Notes under the pieces: model-generated
Databases searched by the model: none
Told to the model about the DNA's origin: nothing
The model's input: only the letters and a program-made list of their open reading frames with translations
In this document: one piece after another, positions 60,493-64,000 of the stretch
Position numbering within the stretch: the stretch's first letter is position 1
Layout of the letters: every line of letters starts with the position of its first letter
Assembly (NCBI RefSeq): GCF_003385515.1
Contig: NZ_QNVT01000021.1
Span: 48,828 to 112,827 of the forward strand
From: Chryseobacterium pennae
GTDB lineage: Bacteria > Bacteroidota > Bacteroidia > Flavobacteriales > Weeksellaceae
Direction: 5' to 3'
DNA: 64,000 nt
Translations under genes and position numbers: made by a program

Positions 60493-61542
60493 TTAACCAA
60501 ATTTAAGCATTTCTTGAACAGTACTCTGGTCATAGATACCATAGTTGTGTTCACCAATTGTAATTTTCAAATATTTTTCAAAAAAATTTATATTGCCTCT
60601 AGTGTCATCTGAAATTCTAAATAAATCAGGACTGCTAAACAAAGCATAAGTGGAAGGTAATGCTGACAAAACTTTAATATTACAGTTGTTTGAAAGCCAA
60701 GCAGGATATGAATCCCAATAATTTCTTGCAAACTGTTTTTTTACTTGCAACATTGTCATTTGAAAAAGTCCATTTTTAGGAGCTGTTCTACAGTCTGTGT
60801 AGATATATTCTGAAACTGAATGCTGAGTTCCATCTCCATTTTGAAAAAGAGTATCTTTTATAGTGAAAATAGTAGAATCAGAGGTTTTTCCATCTCTTAA
60901 ATATTTACTACTCTTCATTATTTGCTTTATCAAATTATTAGTAAAACGATTCATATTACATCCCCAAATTTTTACGAGACCAGTTGGTGTAAAAGCTTTT
61001 TGAAATTTTGCATAATCAAAAGTTTTATTTTTCACATCATTTACTCTCATGTCTAAATCAATGGCATCAGTTTCTCTTGAGTTACCTAAAATAGGACCTA
61101 GTGCATAAGAATGTGAAAAAACATTTACTTCTTGCAATGTATTAGGGTCATCAGTTCCAATTTTCTCAACAATCTCATAAATACTCTTTTTGGTAACGTA
61201 TTTTGATTTGCCTAACGAATCAAATCCATGTCCTTTACTTGCTGGATAGTTTGCTTTAGAAATTTTATCATAGTTTTCAACAGATATTGATTTTCCATTA
61301 TCTATAGTTTCAATCGTCCCCTTCATGTCAATAATGATAAATGTCAAATCTTCTTTACTCTTATTATTTGCAATAATTTTTGCTTTATAATCATTGCAGT
61401 ATTTAATAAAAGAGTTTCCAGTATGATAATCTATCCCTGCAACTAAAATATATTTTTTTGCACCTTTTATATCTAAAGTAACATTCCAATCAAGGATGCT
61501 CTTTCCATCAAATTCTGATAGTACTAAATTCAATTCATCCAT
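60493..61542 (-). CDS. hypothetical protein, candidate type VI effector
   Basis: A 349-residue protein with no signal peptide, encoded 9 nt after VgrG and directly before a secreted protein gene. I do not recognise the family. Visible features are an N-terminal beta-rich part, the segment VNVFSHSYALGPILG with a Ser flanked by two small motifs as in some hydrolase elbows, and VKIWGCNMNRF. Genes placed between VgrG and a PAAR-like gene often encode cargo effectors, so this is the best effector candidate here. Catalysis is not demonstrated by any motif. Confidence 0.55.
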   Translation of the reverse strand: MDELNLVLSEFDGKSILDWNVTLDIKGAKKYILVAGIDYHTGNSFIKYCNDYKAKIIANNKSKEDLTFIIIDMKGTIETIDNGKSISVENYDKISKANYPASKGHGFDSLGKSKYVTKKSIYEIVEKIGTDDPNTLQEVNVFSHSYALGPILGNSRETDAIDLDMRVNDVKNKTFDYAKFQKAFTPTGLVKIWGCNMNRFTNNLIKQIMKSSKYLRDGKTSDSTIFTIKDTLFQNGDGTQHSVSEYIYTDCRTAPKNGLFQMTMLQVKKQFARNYWDSYPAWLSNNCNIKVLSALPSTYALFSSPDLFRISDDTRGNINFFEKYLKITIGEHNYGIYDQSTVQEMLKFG

Positions 61543-61551
61543 TATGCTTTA

Positions 61552-63764
61552 TTATTTATTATTCGTTTTGGGTATTTCTATTGCTTCTCTCAACATTACA
61601 AATCCTTCTTTATCAACAGTTCCTGATAAAATAAGTTCTTTCTGCCCATCCCTAATTTCTTTACCATTTTTATCAATTACCTTTAGGCTAACAGTTTCTC
61701 CTTCTTCATAGTTTCTTGTATATGCCAAAACACTAACTTTATTTCCTCGATGGGATTGTTGTATATTATTTTCAACTTCATCATCCATCCATTGAATGTT
61801 TACTAATTGCTTTTCCTTGTTGTATTCAAACTTCCCATTCTCAGGAAGTTTATTCATTTGAGGTGCTTTGTACTCAATCTTATCTTTAGCTGTCAGTAAT
61901 GAGTTAGCACCATACACATGCATTCTGTATTTTGCCCCAAACTCTGTTTGTCCATCGGTATAGCCTATAAATTTCTCTTTACCATAGAGGTCTAAGTGGG
62001 CTTTTGCTGATATTTCAGTATTGGTTCCAGCATTGATGATAGTTTTCTTCCCACTGTCTTGGCTAATCTCCTGCTTAGCAATAATCTTAATGTTCTGCCC
62101 AACATTGGTATCCATGTTCTTGCCTGCCTTGGTTTCAATATTCTCTTCAATATCAAACTTTAGGTTCTTGGATTTTATGGTGATGGTTTCAGGGGCTGTA
62201 ATGTTTATGCTGCTTCCCTCTGTATCAAATCTCAATTCATTACCACTTTTATCAGTCAATAAAATACTTTCATCCTCTGTAAATATCAATCTATGTCCAC
62301 TTCTGGTTTGTAGGGATTTTACACGGTTATCCATACCACCTCCCAATCCTACACCTCCGTGAAACATACCACCCATTGCAAAGGGAAAATCTGGATTATG
62401 GTATTCAAAGTTAACCATTACCTGGTCTCCAATTTCTGGAACAGCTACAAAGCCTCTGTTCTGGCTTACTGCATCTGTACCCCCTGCATCAGGACTCATC
62501 ATTCTGATAAAATGAGTGGTATCATTTAACTGCCAATCAAACTGCACCTGTATTCTTCCTTGATTTAAAGGGTCGATATTGGAAACTACAGTGGCTACCT
62601 GTGGCTCTGCTTTCGGCATTACAAAATCTGGTTTAGGCATGAAGCCTGTTCCTTCAGCTATGGCTTCAAAACTTCCCGTATAATATCCTCTGGCATCAAC
62701 TTCGTGGCTTACCTCTGTTATCATCAAAGTTGTAAAGTGAGAGGTCTCGTTACTGTCCTGTTTTCTCATGTCTATATCTGCTATACAACCTACAAACAGG
62801 AAAGGAATAGTTGTGTTCCCAGATACAGTAAAAACTTCTACAGCTTTACTTCCTCTTGCACTTCTTTGGGAATCATCCACATCCAAAAACATATTGGCAT
62901 TAATAGGGGTGGGAGTCAGTGAACGGGTTTTAAAAATATTTTTATTCAGTTCATAGGCTTTGGATGATAGGTCTCCTAAATGCTTTATAGTATTGTCAGA
63001 ACCATTCATTTTAGCATGACTGCTGCTGTTATACCCAAAGTATTCGGGTTTTGTATGAACTGCTTTTAACTCTACCTGAAGATCATTAACATTGCTTCCA
63101 TAAATGAGTTGGATGGGCTTTTCATGAGCGGGGAGCTTGCCAAAGTGTAGTACATACCCATCATAGTAAAATTGCTCTCCATAGGCTTCTGCTAATCTTG
63201 TCAGGTAATTGTAATGAGTTTCACAATACTGGGCACTATAGTTAATGTAGCTTTTATTCTGGGTGTCTATTCTGAAATCAAATTGAGTTGTTCCCAATGT
63301 CTCTTTAATGATGTTGTCAGCAATGACAGAAGTGTTTACGGTCTGACTGCCTCCAAAACTTTGAGTATGGGGTGCAGAATCCATTAGTATAGTTGGACTG
63401 TAGCCTTTGAGTACAATATTTCCTAGGCTCATTTTTTCCTGACTGAATGCCACTTTTGTAACCACACCGACAAATGTTCTTTCGGGGCTTTCATTTTCAG
63501 CATCTTTATATTTAAAAGTAACGGTCAGACGTTTCCCCAGAAACTGCTGTGCCTGTTCTAAATTATGGCTCTGTACTTCATCAAGAGAGTCATGTGCTAA
63601 AGTAAGCTCAAAGTAGTGGTGGCTTCTGGCGCTCTGCCGTAAAGAAAGTGTTTAAAGTGACTGATAAGTTTTCCATTAACCACAACATCAAGCTTGACCA
63701 CACGGTTAATACCTGCTATATGGTTCTCAGAAATCCTCTCAGAATTTGAGACGTTTTTTTTCAT
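61552..63764 (-). pseudogene. vgrG: type VI secretion VgrG, frameshifted near the 5' end
   Basis: The frame from 63465 to 61552 encodes 637 residues of a VgrG spike protein: gp27-like part, the OB-fold gp5 part (NIDPLNQGRIQVQFDW and PEIGDQVMVNFEYHNPDFPF), then the repeat-rich C-terminus. The true start is the ATG at 63764, which begins MKKNVSNSERISEN and continues to GKLISHFKHF. There one T is missing at about 63645-63647, where TTT stands for an expected TTTT. In the other frame the protein continues LSLRQSARSHHYFELTL and joins the long frame with no further break. The restored length would be 737 residues. It is either a real inactivating mutation or a sequencing error in a homopolymer. Confidence 0.78.
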
Positions 63765-64000
63765 TATACATTTGTGTGTTTTTGATATTATATCACTAAA
63801 GGTAGAGAAAATATCATGACAGATATAAAGTTTTCTGTTAAATTTTTAAAAGTGTAGTAGAGCTGCGATTGTTAAGATGCTATGAAAATTTTGGTTTTAT
63901 CGGATCAGTGCTAAAAGTTGTGGAGGAACAAATAAGAGATTAACTTTGAGGATGCATATTCCCGACGAGCTATTAAAATTATTGTTACCTGATTTTTTGG

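Noticed and set aside
60492..60557. N-terminal extension of the secreted type VI cargo protein
   Set aside because: It overlaps the preceding gene and buries the signal peptide.

Overview
The window looks like a member of the Bacteroidota, most likely a Flavobacteriales/Chryseobacterium-type genome. The sequence is AT-rich. It carries a SusC-like TonB receptor paired with a DUF4249 lipoprotein, a flavobacterial VgrG/DUF4280 type VI set, weak Shine-Dalgarno sites, and several TAnnTTTG-like -7 boxes. Species and family are inferred from gene content only.

Left part (1-16.4 kb): ordinary single genes and short operons. These are a SUKH-like protein and an unknown neighbour, a TlpA-type thioredoxin, a TonB receptor/DUF4249 pair, a Crp/Fnr regulator, two VOC proteins, a LuxR-type response regulator with its histidine kinase, a secreted esterase, a retropepsin-like protein, a broken DEAD-box protein followed by a cold-shock protein, a MaoC-type hydratase and a YciE/DUF892 protein. 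Several hairpin terminators separate them.

Central part (16.7-58.6 kb, all minus strand): one tightly packed biosynthetic operon of 14 genes for a hybrid trans-AT polyketide/non-ribosomal peptide. In transcription order it encodes: PKS A (LnmK-like loading domain, ACP, KS, unassigned C-terminus); a flavin monooxygenase; PKS B (ACP-KS-KR-ACP-KS); PKS C (DH-KR-ACP-KS-ACP-KS-ECH-ACP-ACP-KS-DH-KR); PKS/NRPS D (cMT-ACP-ACP-KS-ECH-ACP-ACP-ACP-Cy-A-PCP-TE); an AT-ER protein that supplies malonyl units in trans; a beta-branching cassette (free ACP, decarboxylating KS, HMG-CoA synthase-like enzyme, ECH1); a second flavin monooxygenase; an alpha/beta hydrolase; a fumarylacetoacetate-hydrolase-family protein; and a phosphopantetheinyl transferase. 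A hairpin terminator at 16646-16678 closes the operon. Seven KS domains and a Cys-type adenylation code predict a chain with one hydroxyl, one or two double bonds, one alpha-methyl and one or two beta-branches, capped by cysteine or a thiazoline and released by a thioesterase. I do not recognise a known product.

Most unusual points: PKS B and PKS C lie in the same frame and are separated by a single TAA that cuts a DH domain; they share a 1,176-bp direct repeat over their KR regions, spaced exactly 1,435 codons apart; the second embedded ECH domain has alanine where its sister domain has the presumed catalytic Lys and His; and the cyclization domain has Ser in place of the first Asp of DxxxxD.

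Right part (59.5-63.8 kb): a type VI secretion cargo set. It has a VgrG with a one-base frameshift in its 5' part, a candidate effector, a secreted protein that could be its immunity partner, and a DUF4280 PAAR-like protein. No tRNA, rRNA, CRISPR array or insertion sequence was recognised.
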